This document shows positions 34,570 to 43,448 of a stretch of 64,000 nucleotides of DNA, piece by piece. Origin of the DNA: Shimia gijangensis (GTDB lineage: Bacteria > Pseudomonadota > Alphaproteobacteria > Rhodobacterales > Rhodobacteraceae); NCBI RefSeq assembly GCF_900142085.1, contig NZ_FQZQ01000006.1, positions 62,001 through 126,000 on the forward strand, in the 5' to 3' direction. The first letter of the stretch is position 1. Each line of letters opens with the position of its first letter. Position numbers and translations under genes: made by a program. The notes beneath the pieces were generated by a model. That model searched no databases. It was not told where the DNA came from and saw only the letters and a program-made list of their open reading frames with translations.

Positions 34570-36231
34570 ATGCCGGTAACAGGAAACGATGACGTCGCAA
34601 CGTCGACACAAGTGGTCAACCCCACTTCAAACAACCCCGAGTCGTTTGTACAGACATCGACTTTGTCCCTCACGGACAATGGCGGATTGGATGAAGATGA
34701 GTTTTGTTTGTCCGTCAATTTGACAGGCAGCAACGTCCAGGAACAGGTTAACATTGCTATTGTGATCGACACATCCGGCTCTTCCGGTGGGGATTCAGGT
34801 ACTGATTTTGATGGCGATGGAACCAATGAGACCATTCTTCAGGCAGAACTGATTGCCGCCCAGAATTTGTTCGATGAATATGTCGCTGCCGGATACGACC
34901 CCAGCGAAATCGACATCTCTTTGGTTTCCTATGGCCCCTCTGCTCAGGTCCATGGCAACTTCACTTTGGATCAACGGGATGAATTCAATCAGGCTCTGCA
35001 AGATATTAACGCAGCCGGTTCAAACGGAACCACGAACTATGTCGCTGGGTTAGAAGCGGCTGGTGATGCATTTACCGCAGTAGGCGCTGATCCGGTTACA
35101 GACACAAACCTTGTTGTGTTTCTTTCAGACGGATATCCAATTCCGAGCTCGCAAGCGGACGTTCCATCCGGCGGTACCACAACTCCAATTGAGGACGCTG
35201 CAGCCGACCTGGAAGGCGACTGGGGTGCAGCTATCAACGGAATCGGTCTGGGGTCTGCCAGCAGCCTGGATGCTTTGCAGCAACTGGACAACACAGGCGG
35301 CGCTACTCAGGTTTTGAGCACGGACGAGCTTTTGGATGTGATTATTGAGCCGCTTACAGATGCGGAGTTTCTGCGATTTGAAATCGAGATCGAAGGCCTT
35401 GATGAAAACGGCGTTTCCCAGACTCAAACCATCATATTGGATGCAAGCGACCCACTTGTTATTCAAACGCCCACGGCTATTGATGTATCCTTGTTGCCCA
35501 TTGATGCGGAATTTGCAGCCAGACAAGACGTAACCGTAACTGTCACATCAGTCTTTGGCCCCGATCCAGGCGATCCCCCAGATGTTCCCGCGGGTACTAC
35601 GGAGCAAAATATCGTCACCGAACACGAACTTACTCTCGTGGTCTGCTTCACACCCGGAACTCATATTCTTACATTGGACGGCACCGCCTTGATCGAAGAT
35701 TTGGTGGCAGGAGACAAGGTTGTCACCCGTGATCATGGGGCGCAAACAATCCGATGGATTGGGTCCACAACGTTGTCAGGGTCTTATGTATCGGCGAATA
35801 AACGGTTGCGCCCAATTCTGATCCGCAAAGGTGCTCTGGGCCCTGATCAACCGGCACGCGACATGCGCGTTTCTCGGCAGCACCGCATTCTTGTGCGTGA
35901 CTGGCGGGCCGAACTGATGTTTGGCAAGCCCGATGGCGTTTTGGTTCCAGCATTTGCCCTGTGTAATGACAATACAATCATTGAAGATCACGCTGTCAAA
36001 GATGTCACCTATTTCCACATGGCTTTTGACAACCATGAAATCGTCTATGCGGACGGTGTAGAAGCCGAAAGCTTCCACCCTGTTGCCGAGACGGTGGCAG
36101 GCCTTATTTCACCACAACGCAAAGAACTTCTTGAGCTGTTCCCTGAACTGGACTTGGAGGGCGCCACGGCCGCCTATGGCGGAGCCCGCGAAGAGTTGCG
36201 TGGCCGCATCGCTCGGGTTCTACCTGCGTAA
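34570..36231 (+). CDS. Secreted-type protein with von Willebrand A and Hint domains
   Basis: 553 residues, ribosome-binding site GGGAG. Residues ~60-265 form a VWA domain with the metal site D67-T-S69-G-S71 and later LVVFLSDGYP. A beta-rich linker follows. From residue ~357 a Hint (hedgehog/intein) domain begins with the nucleophile Cys359 in CFTPGTHILTLDGTALIEDL and runs to VSRQHRILVRDW and HEIVYADGVEAESFHP. There is no Sec signal; related Rhodobacteraceae proteins are thought to leave by type I secretion. The Hint domain may cleave the N-terminal part or attach it to something. It converges on hflX. Confidence 0.85.
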   Translation: MPVTGNDDVATSTQVVNPTSNNPESFVQTSTLSLTDNGGLDEDEFCLSVNLTGSNVQEQVNIAIVIDTSGSSGGDSGTDFDGDGTNETILQAELIAAQNLFDEYVAAGYDPSEIDISLVSYGPSAQVHGNFTLDQRDEFNQALQDINAAGSNGTTNYVAGLEAAGDAFTAVGADPVTDTNLVVFLSDGYPIPSSQADVPSGGTTTPIEDAAADLEGDWGAAINGIGLGSASSLDALQQLDNTGGATQVLSTDELLDVIIEPLTDAEFLRFEIEIEGLDENGVSQTQTIILDASDPLVIQTPTAIDVSLLPIDAEFAARQDVTVTVTSVFGPDPGDPPDVPAGTTEQNIVTEHELTLVVCFTPGTHILTLDGTALIEDLVAGDKVVTRDHGAQTIRWIGSTTLSGSYVSANKRLRPILIRKGALGPDQPARDMRVSRQHRILVRDWRAELMFGKPDGVLVPAFALCNDNTIIEDHAVKDVTYFHMAFDNHEIVYADGVEAESFHPVAETVAGLISPQRKELLELFPELDLEGATAAYGGAREELRGRIARVLPA

Positions 36232-36253
36232 AACCTACGGAAAAGTGCATTGC

Positions 36254-36278
36254 GCGGCCTGCAGCTTTTGCGGGCCGC
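36254..36278. terminator. Possible bidirectional terminator between the VWA-Hint gene and hflX
   Basis: The stem GCGGCC...GCA / TGC...GGCCGC with single bulges lies in the 50-bp gap between the two convergent stops. No clear T-run is present on either side, so this is tentative. Confidence 0.4.
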
Positions 36279-36281
36279 CAA

Positions 36282-37553
36282 TTAAAGGCTTTCAAATTTC
36301 CGGGCTTGGCGGGCGGTCCAACGGACACGCACGTGAAACCCAGTCTCATCTTGGGTTTCATCCTCAACGATGCCTTCTTTGAACAGCCATGCGCGCTGTT
36401 TGCCTTGAGCAAAAGTCAGGTCCAGAACGGCTTCGGTGCGATCTGCTTCAAGGGCAACCGCGATAGCGTGAAACAGATCTTCCAAACCTTCGCCAGTGAT
36501 TGAGGAAACGGCAAAGATTTCATCATCACGGGCAGCGCGGGCACGTCTGGACTCAGCCTCTCCGCCTTCCAGCAGATCAACTTTGTTCCAAACCTCAAGC
36601 TTTTTGGCATTCGTGCCGACCCCCAAAGACCCCAGAATATCATGCACGTCTTCGGCCTGAATTTCTGTTTCCGGATGGGCGATATCACGTACGTGCAGGA
36701 TCAGATCTGCAGCCAGAACTTCCTCAAGCGTGGCGCGGAAGGACGCGACCAATTCGGTCGGCAAATCCGAAATAAAACCAACCGTGTCAGACAGGATCAC
36801 TTCGGGGCCATCCGGCAATTCGACGGCTCGCATCGTGGGGTCCAGCGTGGCAAAGAGCATGTCTTTTGCCAGCACATTCGCACCGGTTACATAATTGAAA
36901 AGAGTGGATTTTCCGGCATTGGTATAGCCAACAAGCGCAACAATCGGGAACGGAACTTTGGCACGTGCCTTGCGGTGCAACTCACGGGTTTTCACGACTT
37001 TCGACAATTGACGGCGCAGACGTACAAGCTGATCATCAATCGCGCGGCGGTCAGCCTCAATCTGGGTTTCACCGGGGCCTCCGACAAATCCAAGTCCACC
37101 ACGTTGCCGTTCAAGGTGCGTCCAGGCCCGCACCAATCGGGTGCGCTGATAACTCAGGGCAGCCATCTCGACCTGTAAGACACCTTCACGGGTGCGCGCG
37201 CGGTCCGAGAAAATCTCAAGAATCAAACCCGTCCTGTCCAGAAGCTTGACACCCCAGGCTTTTTCCAGATTGCGCTGCTGCACCGGCGTCACCGGTCCGT
37301 CAATCAAGACCAGTTCCACTTCATTGGCGTGAAACAGGGTTTTAAGCTCTTCGATCTTGCCTGATCCAAACAACATACCAGCATGCGCCTTGGGCAGCTT
37401 CACTGTATTTGAGCCAACCACCTCAAGTTCAGGCAAGGCCTGAGCAAGCGAAATGGCCTCTTCCAATGCGAAAGAGGCCCCACGCCGTTGATTGGCGCCG
37501 TAAATTTCGGGATGCAGGACCCATGCGCGGGTGACCTGCGTGTCATGCTCCAT
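36282..37553 (-). CDS. hflX: GTPase HflX
   Basis: 423 residues from ATG 37553, which overlaps the hfq stop (TGATG). The HflX N-terminal domain (GSGKIEEL, VLIDGPVTPVQQRNLEKAWG) is followed by the linker GGLGFVGGPGETQIEADRR and the G domain with GYTNAGKSTLFN (P-loop), DTVGFI and NKVD. It splits stalled or hibernating ribosomes. hfq-hflX coupling is conserved in proteobacteria. Confidence 0.95.
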   Translation of the reverse strand: MEHDTQVTRAWVLHPEIYGANQRRGASFALEEAISLAQALPELEVVGSNTVKLPKAHAGMLFGSGKIEELKTLFHANEVELVLIDGPVTPVQQRNLEKAWGVKLLDRTGLILEIFSDRARTREGVLQVEMAALSYQRTRLVRAWTHLERQRGGLGFVGGPGETQIEADRRAIDDQLVRLRRQLSKVVKTRELHRKARAKVPFPIVALVGYTNAGKSTLFNYVTGANVLAKDMLFATLDPTMRAVELPDGPEVILSDTVGFISDLPTELVASFRATLEEVLAADLILHVRDIAHPETEIQAEDVHDILGSLGVGTNAKKLEVWNKVDLLEGGEAESRRARAARDDEIFAVSSITGEGLEDLFHAIAVALEADRTEAVLDLTFAQGKQRAWLFKEGIVEDETQDETGFHVRVRWTARQARKFESL

Positions 37554-37792
37554 CAAGAGGCGTCTTCACCCTCATAAAGGCTGATGGGTTGCGACGGCAT
37601 AATCGTCGAAATCGCATGTTTATAAACCAGTTGACTTTGTCCATCACGGCGCAGAAGCACGCAGAAATTGTCAAACCAGGTGATCACGCCCTGCAATTTT
37701 ACACCGTTAATCAGAAAAATCGTCACCGGAACTTTGGTTTTGCGTACGTGATTGAGAAATGCATCTTGGAGATTTTGTCGGTCCGAAGCCAT
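37553..37792 (-). CDS. hfq: RNA chaperone Hfq
   Basis: 79 residues from ATG 37792 ([18 protein letters not shown]); an in-frame extension upstream is not typical of Hfq. The Sm1 motif ([19 protein letters not shown]) and Sm2 motif ([11 protein letters not shown]) are complete. The C-terminal tail is short, as in alphaproteobacteria. It promotes pairing of sRNAs with mRNAs. It is preceded by 275 bp (37793-38067) with no gene, which separates it from trkH and probably carries its own promoter. Confidence 0.97.
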
Positions 37793-38067
37793 CGCGCGTT
37801 TGCCTTTGTTCTTGTTGGGTGCCACGGGTGCAATTGAAGTAGAGCGAGTATGTAGCGCGCTTGGACGAGTTTCCAGCCCTAAAAGCAACATTCCTTGTTG
37901 GATGGGTCCGGAAACGCAACAATTGTGCCCCAGCCGACACCATCATCTTCTCTAGTTCAAGCTGAACTGGCGTTTTGTGAGACGAAAACAAACCTCAGAT
38001 GATGGGTTTCCAACATCTCACGCCGATCACTCGCCTTACTTTTGATCTTTGGACATTTTGACAATAT

Positions 38068-39582
38068 TTACTTGTGCCACAACTCACGAGACAATAGCGC
38101 GATAATAGCTAACGTCTCGAGCCGCCCAAGGGCCATGGCAGCGCACATCACTAGCTTTACTGAGTTGGTTTGAGACACCAAGTCGATCGGCGCCTCTGCG
38201 GCAACGTTGACCAACGGACCAGTGGTGGTCAGGCTGGCAACTGCCATAATCAGCGCGTCCTGAAATCCCGCACCGAGCCCGGCCAAGGCCACTGTGATCA
38301 GCGCCAGGGACATCGCAAACAGCATAAAAAATACCCAAGCAATCTCGGCCCCCTTACGGCGCACCCGGGTTTCAGAAGACCGGCCCACCACAATGGACGG
38401 GTGCACCAGTTTTTGCATTTCGCCATAACCCTGCAAATACAGCACATAAACCCGTAACAGTTTGACCCCGCCAGCCGTTGTCGCAACACCACCGCCCACA
38501 ATGGCCAATCCCATCAAGAGCAAACCCGGCGTGCTCAATCCCGACCAGTCTTGAGAGGTTTGCCATTCCACGCTCTCAAATCCGGTCGTGGTTAAAAAAC
38601 TCAGCACAGTAAACGTCGATCCCCAGGCTGCTCTTACCGCAGCGGTCGCGTTTCGCAACTCATTCACTTCGTAGGCGCCCAGCCAGTGGCGTAAGAATAA
38701 AAAGGCTGGCACCACGACCACAATCAAAAGGCCCAATCGAAATTCATAATCTTGCAAAACATTGTCACGTCGAACCGCGCCAGTGTCCGAAGAAAAAGTG
38801 GTGCGTGACAGAGCAAAAAGCATAAACAGAAACAGGACAATCTCGCCACCAATACCAGCTTTGGCATTGGCCACTCCGCCCACGGACGAAATGCCGCTAG
38901 TGGCCATAACCGACATGGCATGCACCAATCCGGTGATACCTTTTTCCCCAAGAATCAAAAGCATGACCCAAACAACCAAAGTCAGTCCCGAATAAATTGG
39001 GATTAACGTGATCGCGCCTCGGTGCCAGCGCTTCATCGGATGCGCAGACCCCACGTGATCCTGTCCACCTTCTGCAATTCCGGGGTCTGAACGTGTCGTG
39101 ACTTCAAACCCTCCAAGGCTAAGCGGAGCAAAGACAGCTGCGGCCGCAATCCACATCAACAAGCCGCCGAGCCAGCCCACTAATCCTCGCCAAAGATGAA
39201 GCGATGGCGACAACCGACCCGGTACATCAAACAGAGTGGCACCGGTTGTGGTGAAGGATGAAACCATTTCAAAATAGGCGTTCAAATAGCTGGTGGTGGC
39301 GAGCCCCCACCAAAAGGGCAGTGCCAAAACAATCGGGAGTACTGTGAAACCCAAAAACAGGGCCATCAACATATCTACTGTACGCGGCGGCCTGCCAGTA
39401 TCACTCATCGCCAGAGCAATCAGTCCAAAGACAAAAAGTACCAGAATGGCGCTGTAAAAGAAGCTACGCGCCTCGTGTAAGTCATGCAGCGCCCCAGCAT
39501 AAAGGGCCGGCACCAGCATGGCCACGCCGGATATCCCAACAAACAGCAGGAACAAGGGCAATCGGGACAGGCGCGCAATCAT
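38068..39582 (-). CDS. trkH: Potassium uptake protein TrkH
   Basis: 504 residues with about ten to twelve membrane segments. Selectivity-filter-like pore loops typical of the Trk family are seen (SFTTTGATLFDVPG; MATSGISSVGGV; FLTTTGFESVEW; SLTTTGPLVN). It forms the membrane channel of the Trk system, gated by TrkA. It starts three bases after the trkA stop, so the two are co-transcribed. Confidence 0.93.
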   Translation of the reverse strand: MIARLSRLPLFLLFVGISGVAMLVPALYAGALHDLHEARSFFYSAILVLFVFGLIALAMSDTGRPPRTVDMLMALFLGFTVLPIVLALPFWWGLATTSYLNAYFEMVSSFTTTGATLFDVPGRLSPSLHLWRGLVGWLGGLLMWIAAAAVFAPLSLGGFEVTTRSDPGIAEGGQDHVGSAHPMKRWHRGAITLIPIYSGLTLVVWVMLLILGEKGITGLVHAMSVMATSGISSVGGVANAKAGIGGEIVLFLFMLFALSRTTFSSDTGAVRRDNVLQDYEFRLGLLIVVVVPAFLFLRHWLGAYEVNELRNATAAVRAAWGSTFTVLSFLTTTGFESVEWQTSQDWSGLSTPGLLLMGLAIVGGGVATTAGGVKLLRVYVLYLQGYGEMQKLVHPSIVVGRSSETRVRRKGAEIAWVFFMLFAMSLALITVALAGLGAGFQDALIMAVASLTTTGPLVNVAAEAPIDLVSQTNSVKLVMCAAMALGRLETLAIIALLSRELWHK

Positions 39583-39585
39583 GGA

Positions 39586-40962
39586 TCAGAAAAAGTCGAT
39601 CGACACCTGGAACAGGCGTTCGACTTCGGGCACATCTTCGGCCAGTGAGAAAAGAGCAATCACATCGCCTTCTTCGATTCGTGTACCGCCTTTGGGTTTG
39701 ATGATTTCATTGCCTTTCATGATCGCGCCAATCAACACGCCTTCCGGAAAATCGATGTCGCGCACTTGCTGACCCGCAATTGGCGAGGTCGACAATACCT
39801 CGGCCTCAATAATCTCGGCCTCGGCGTCGCCCAATGAATACACATCGCGCACCCGGCCATGACGGATGTGGCGCAAAATCGAACTCACCGTGGTGGCGCG
39901 TGGGTTGATATATGCGTCAATGCCAAGGGGCCCCATCAAAGGAACAAGCGTCGGATCATTGATCAGGGCCACCGCCATCGGAACCCCGCGAGACTTGGCG
40001 CGAACAGCAGACAAAAGATTCACCTTGTCGTCATCGGTCAAAGCCAGCACTGCGTCTGTGCGATCTATGCCTGCCTCATTAAGCATGACAGCGTCCAAAC
40101 CATCACCATGCAGAACAATCGTACGCTCCAAGGCTTCAGCAGCGCGTTCGGCCACTTTGCGGCTACGCTCAATCACTTTGGTGCGTACACGCTGCGCTCC
40201 GGATTCGAGCTTTTGGGCCACCATCAGCCCGACATTTCCGCCGCCGATCAAAACCACACGTTCTTGCTTTTTATTTGCCTTGCCAAAGACTTCCATGGTT
40301 CTGCTGATGTCTTCCCGGAACGTAAACACATAGATGTCATCACCGACGAACAGCTGATCTCCGGGCTCTGGTGCAAACAGCGAACCTTCACGACGTACCC
40401 CGACAACCACAGCCCGCAACGTCGAAAACAGATCGGTCAGCTGGCGCAAAGGCGTGTTCACCACCGGGCATTCCTCATCCACAGTAAGACCCAGCATCTG
40501 AACACGGCCATCCAGAAAGGTTTCAGTGTCAAAAGCCGAAGGTGCAGACAGACGTTTCAACGCGGCCTCGGCCACTTCCTGTTCCGGGCTGATCACAACA
40601 TCAATTGGCATGTGATCACGACGATAAAGATCAGAATAGATTGCTTCGAGATAAGATTGGCTGCGCAGACGAGCGATTTTCCTTGGGATGGCAAAAACGG
40701 AATGCGCCACCTGACAGGTCACCATGTTGACCTCATCCGAGTGGGTGGCAGCAATAATCATATCCGCATCCCGCGCCCCTGCCCGATCCAGAACGTCTGG
40801 ATAGCTGGCAAAACCTGAAATACCCTGAACATCCAGCGTATCGGTTGCCCGACGTACTAGGTCAGGGTTGTTGTCGACCACCGTGACGTCGTTTTTTTCG
40901 CCTGACAGATGACGCGCGATCTGCCATCCAACCTGACCGGCCCCACAGATAATGACCTTCAT
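39586..40962 (-). CDS. trkA: Trk potassium transport regulatory protein TrkA
   Basis: 458 residues with two tandem RCK modules. Each begins with a Rossmann nucleotide-binding motif: GAGQVGWQIARHL at residues 7-19 and GGGNVGLMVAQKL near 240. Each module is followed by a TrkA-C subdomain. It binds NAD(H)/ATP on the cytosolic face and controls TrkH. It lies at the conserved place after ntrYX, but here two rightward lipoprotein genes intervene. Confidence 0.95.
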   Translation of the reverse strand: MKVIICGAGQVGWQIARHLSGEKNDVTVVDNNPDLVRRATDTLDVQGISGFASYPDVLDRAGARDADMIIAATHSDEVNMVTCQVAHSVFAIPRKIARLRSQSYLEAIYSDLYRRDHMPIDVVISPEQEVAEAALKRLSAPSAFDTETFLDGRVQMLGLTVDEECPVVNTPLRQLTDLFSTLRAVVVGVRREGSLFAPEPGDQLFVGDDIYVFTFREDISRTMEVFGKANKKQERVVLIGGGNVGLMVAQKLESGAQRVRTKVIERSRKVAERAAEALERTIVLHGDGLDAVMLNEAGIDRTDAVLALTDDDKVNLLSAVRAKSRGVPMAVALINDPTLVPLMGPLGIDAYINPRATTVSSILRHIRHGRVRDVYSLGDAEAEIIEAEVLSTSPIAGQQVRDIDFPEGVLIGAIMKGNEIIKPKGGTRIEEGDVIALFSLAEDVPEVERLFQVSIDFF

Positions 40963-41082
40963 GACCTACCTCTCCGGGTTTGGTCTCAAGGCATGACAGA
41001 ATGGCTTCGTGAGGTCAAATACAACCATTGACCTTGACCCATGTGTTGCGGTTTGATCCCTGTGTCAGAGGAGTTAGGGTCA

Positions 41083-41553
41083 ATGGGTAATAAACTGCGT
41101 GTCTTTGGTGCTCTAACGATGGTCGGGGTGTTGGCAGCAGGGTGCGCATCCACCAGCTATCAGGCCTATGTCAAACCCGGCACCGGAGTGGACCGTGTCA
41201 ATCGGGATCGCGCAGAATGTGATGTCGAAGCAAACCGTCTGTTTCCGTCTGCAAACTTCCCGCAAACATACCCCTACGGAACTGTTGGCTACTATGGCGG
41301 CGGCTGGGGCGGCGGCATTGGCGTGATCCATTCCACGGACGTAAACGCAGGCATGCGCAACCAGCACCGCAATCAATGTATGCGCTTAAGAGGCTATGAA
41401 CCCTACGTTTTCCCCAACTGCACCACCGAACAGTTGGCTGGCCGGTCTTATGCGCCGCTGACGCGCTCTCCGTCTCCGTCACCAAATATCTGCGCGGTTA
41501 CTCTTGAGGGCGGAGAGCGCGCATTGGTTGACCTTTCCAAGCCGCAACAATAG
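41083..41553 (+). CDS. Lipoprotein, paralogue of the next gene
   Basis: 156 residues from ATG 41083, preceded by GAGGAG about 10 bases before. The signal peptide ends in the lipobox LAAGC, so it should be a lipoprotein. The mature part has a glycine/tyrosine-rich patch (GYYGGGWGGGIG) and a C-terminal module QLAGRSYAPLTRSPSPS...ICAV...LVDLSKP that recurs in the following gene. No named family. It lies between ntrX and trkA on the opposite strand. Confidence 0.75.
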   Translation: MGNKLRVFGALTMVGVLAAGCASTSYQAYVKPGTGVDRVNRDRAECDVEANRLFPSANFPQTYPYGTVGYYGGGWGGGIGVIHSTDVNAGMRNQHRNQCMRLRGYEPYVFPNCTTEQLAGRSYAPLTRSPSPSPNICAVTLEGGERALVDLSKPQQ

Positions 41554-41577
41554 CCACAACTACTGCACGAGGACGCC

Positions 41578-42015
41578 ATGAAACGCCTTACACTCTCGAT
41601 CGCAGCGCTGGCAGGATTAGCCGGATGTCTTGAATACACACCGATGTACAAAGTTGGGGCCACAACCCACGAGGCCAATGTCACTCGGGCGCAATGCAAT
41701 ACATTTGCCGCCAATACAGTACCTCCAATGATCATTCAGGATTGGGTGCCAATCTATGGCGCCAATGGCCGGATCGTGGGGCACCGCGTCGAGTACTACG
41801 ACGCCAATGAAGGGCGGCGCCACTCAACCGTGCAAAAATGCCAGGAAGAGCAAGGCTATGAGCGAGTTTCGATTCCCTATTGCAGCGAAGATCAACTTGC
41901 GGGGCGCAGCTATCGCCCGCTTACCACGTCTCCGCCGCTGACCGGATCGATCTGTGCGGTTAAACAACCTGACGGTGGTCGGGTTCTGATCGATTTGAGC
42001 AAGCCCGCCGGTTAG
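41578..42015 (+). CDS. Lipoprotein, paralogue of the preceding gene
   Basis: 145 residues with a lipobox (LAGLAGC). The C-terminal module QLAGRSYRPLTTSPPLTG, ICAVK and VLIDLSKP matches the preceding protein closely, while the N-terminal mature parts differ. It begins 24 bp after the preceding stop, so the pair is one unit that likely arose by tandem duplication. It converges on ntrX with 5 bp between stops. Function unknown. Confidence 0.75.
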   Translation: MKRLTLSIAALAGLAGCLEYTPMYKVGATTHEANVTRAQCNTFAANTVPPMIIQDWVPIYGANGRIVGHRVEYYDANEGRRHSTVQKCQEEQGYERVSIPYCSEDQLAGRSYRPLTTSPPLTGSICAVKQPDGGRVLIDLSKPAG

Positions 42016-42020
42016 GCGAC

Positions 42021-43436
42021 TTATTCCGAATCCTCCTCTTCACCGGGTTCAACATGGGCCACTCGCGCGCCGGATTTGTTGGATGTCACCACGCCCAAAG
42101 ACTTGAGCTTGCGGTGCAACGCGCTGCGTTCCATCCCCACGAAATTGGCCGTGCGGCTGATGTTGCCGCCAAACCGGTTGATCTGTGTCAGCAGGTATTC
42201 GCGTTCAAAGGCTTCGCGTGCTTCGCGCAATGGCAAAGTTGCGAGCGCGCCAGACAGGACCACCCGCCCCTCTTCTTCTACGCCGCCACTTTCGCCCGGA
42301 AGCTCTTTGGATTCGATCGGCCCGGTGCCATCCCCAAGGATCAGCACGCGTTCAATCAGGTTTTTCAACTGACGCACGTTGCCCGGCCACAGCATTGTCT
42401 GCATCAGCGCGACGGCCTCATCCGAAAGTGCGCGTTTCGGCAATCCCTGAGACTGATTGAATTCTTCGATAAAATGCGAGGCCAGCAGGGGAATATCTTC
42501 GCGCCGTTCTTCCAAAGCAGGAACCGAAATCGGAACAACGTTCAAACGGTGATACAGTTCCTGACGAAAGCGCTCTTCGGCAATCTCAACTTCCAGATCC
42601 CGATTGGTCGAAGAAATCACCCGCAAATCCACGCGGATCTTGTCATTGCCTCCGACACGCTGAAATTGCTGATCCACCAAAACACGCAGGATTTTTGACT
42701 GAGTTGCCATCGGCATGTCTGCAACTTCATCAAAATACACCACGCCGCCGCTGGCTTGCTCCAACAATCCAGGTTCAATGCCTCGCTCGGGCGTCTCGCG
42801 TCCAAACAGCATTTCTTCTACGCGATCTGGCTCCATACCGGCACAGTTGACCGTGACAAACGGCGCAGAGGCACGGTTTGAATTGGTATGAACAAAGCGT
42901 GCGGCCACTTCTTTGCCAACGCCTGCGGGGCCGGTCAGCATCACCCGACCGTTGGATTTTGTCACCTTATCCAGCTGACTGATCAGGGTGCGGAAGGCCG
43001 CACTTTCCCCGATCATTTCTGCCGGACGGGTATCCTGACGTTTAAGCTCCAGGTTCTCGCGCCGCAAACGCGAGGTCTCCATGGCGCGTCGAATAACCAC
43101 CAGCAACTGGTCGATGTTAAATGGCTTTTCGATAAAGTCGTACGCACCCTGCTTGATCGCAGCGACCGCAATTTCGATATTGCCATGTCCGGAAATGATC
43201 ACCACCGGCACATCGGGATAATCTCGTTTGACGACCTTCAGGATGTCGATGCCATCCATGTTGCTGTCTTTCAGCCAGATATCCAAGATCAACAATGCAG
43301 GTTGATCAGAGGAAACCTCTTCCATGGCCTGATCGGAATTTCCGGCCAATCTCGTAGTATAACCTTCGTCCTCAAGAATATCGGAAATCAACTCGCGAAT
43401 ATCGCGCTCGTCGTCAACAATCAGAATATCGCTCAT
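42021..43436 (-). CDS. ntrX: Nitrogen-assimilation response regulator NtrX
   Basis: 471 residues: a receiver domain (ILIVDDERDIRELISDIL; phospho-acceptor in LLILDIWLKDS), a AAA+ domain with Walker A GPAGVGKEVA and Walker B GGVVYFDEVADMP, and a Fis-type helix-turn-helix (ISRTANFVGMERSALHRKL). The GAFTGA loop needed to engage sigma-54 is absent between MLFGRE and GLLEQASGG. It is paired with NtrY, 12 bp upstream. Confidence 0.93.
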   Translation of the reverse strand: MSDILIVDDERDIRELISDILEDEGYTTRLAGNSDQAMEEVSSDQPALLILDIWLKDSNMDGIDILKVVKRDYPDVPVVIISGHGNIEIAVAAIKQGAYDFIEKPFNIDQLLVVIRRAMETSRLRRENLELKRQDTRPAEMIGESAAFRTLISQLDKVTKSNGRVMLTGPAGVGKEVAARFVHTNSNRASAPFVTVNCAGMEPDRVEEMLFGRETPERGIEPGLLEQASGGVVYFDEVADMPMATQSKILRVLVDQQFQRVGGNDKIRVDLRVISSTNRDLEVEIAEERFRQELYHRLNVVPISVPALEERREDIPLLASHFIEEFNQSQGLPKRALSDEAVALMQTMLWPGNVRQLKNLIERVLILGDGTGPIESKELPGESGGVEEEGRVVLSGALATLPLREAREAFEREYLLTQINRFGGNISRTANFVGMERSALHRKLKSLGVVTSNKSGARVAHVEPGEEEDSE

Positions 43437-43448
43437 GTACTCACCTCA

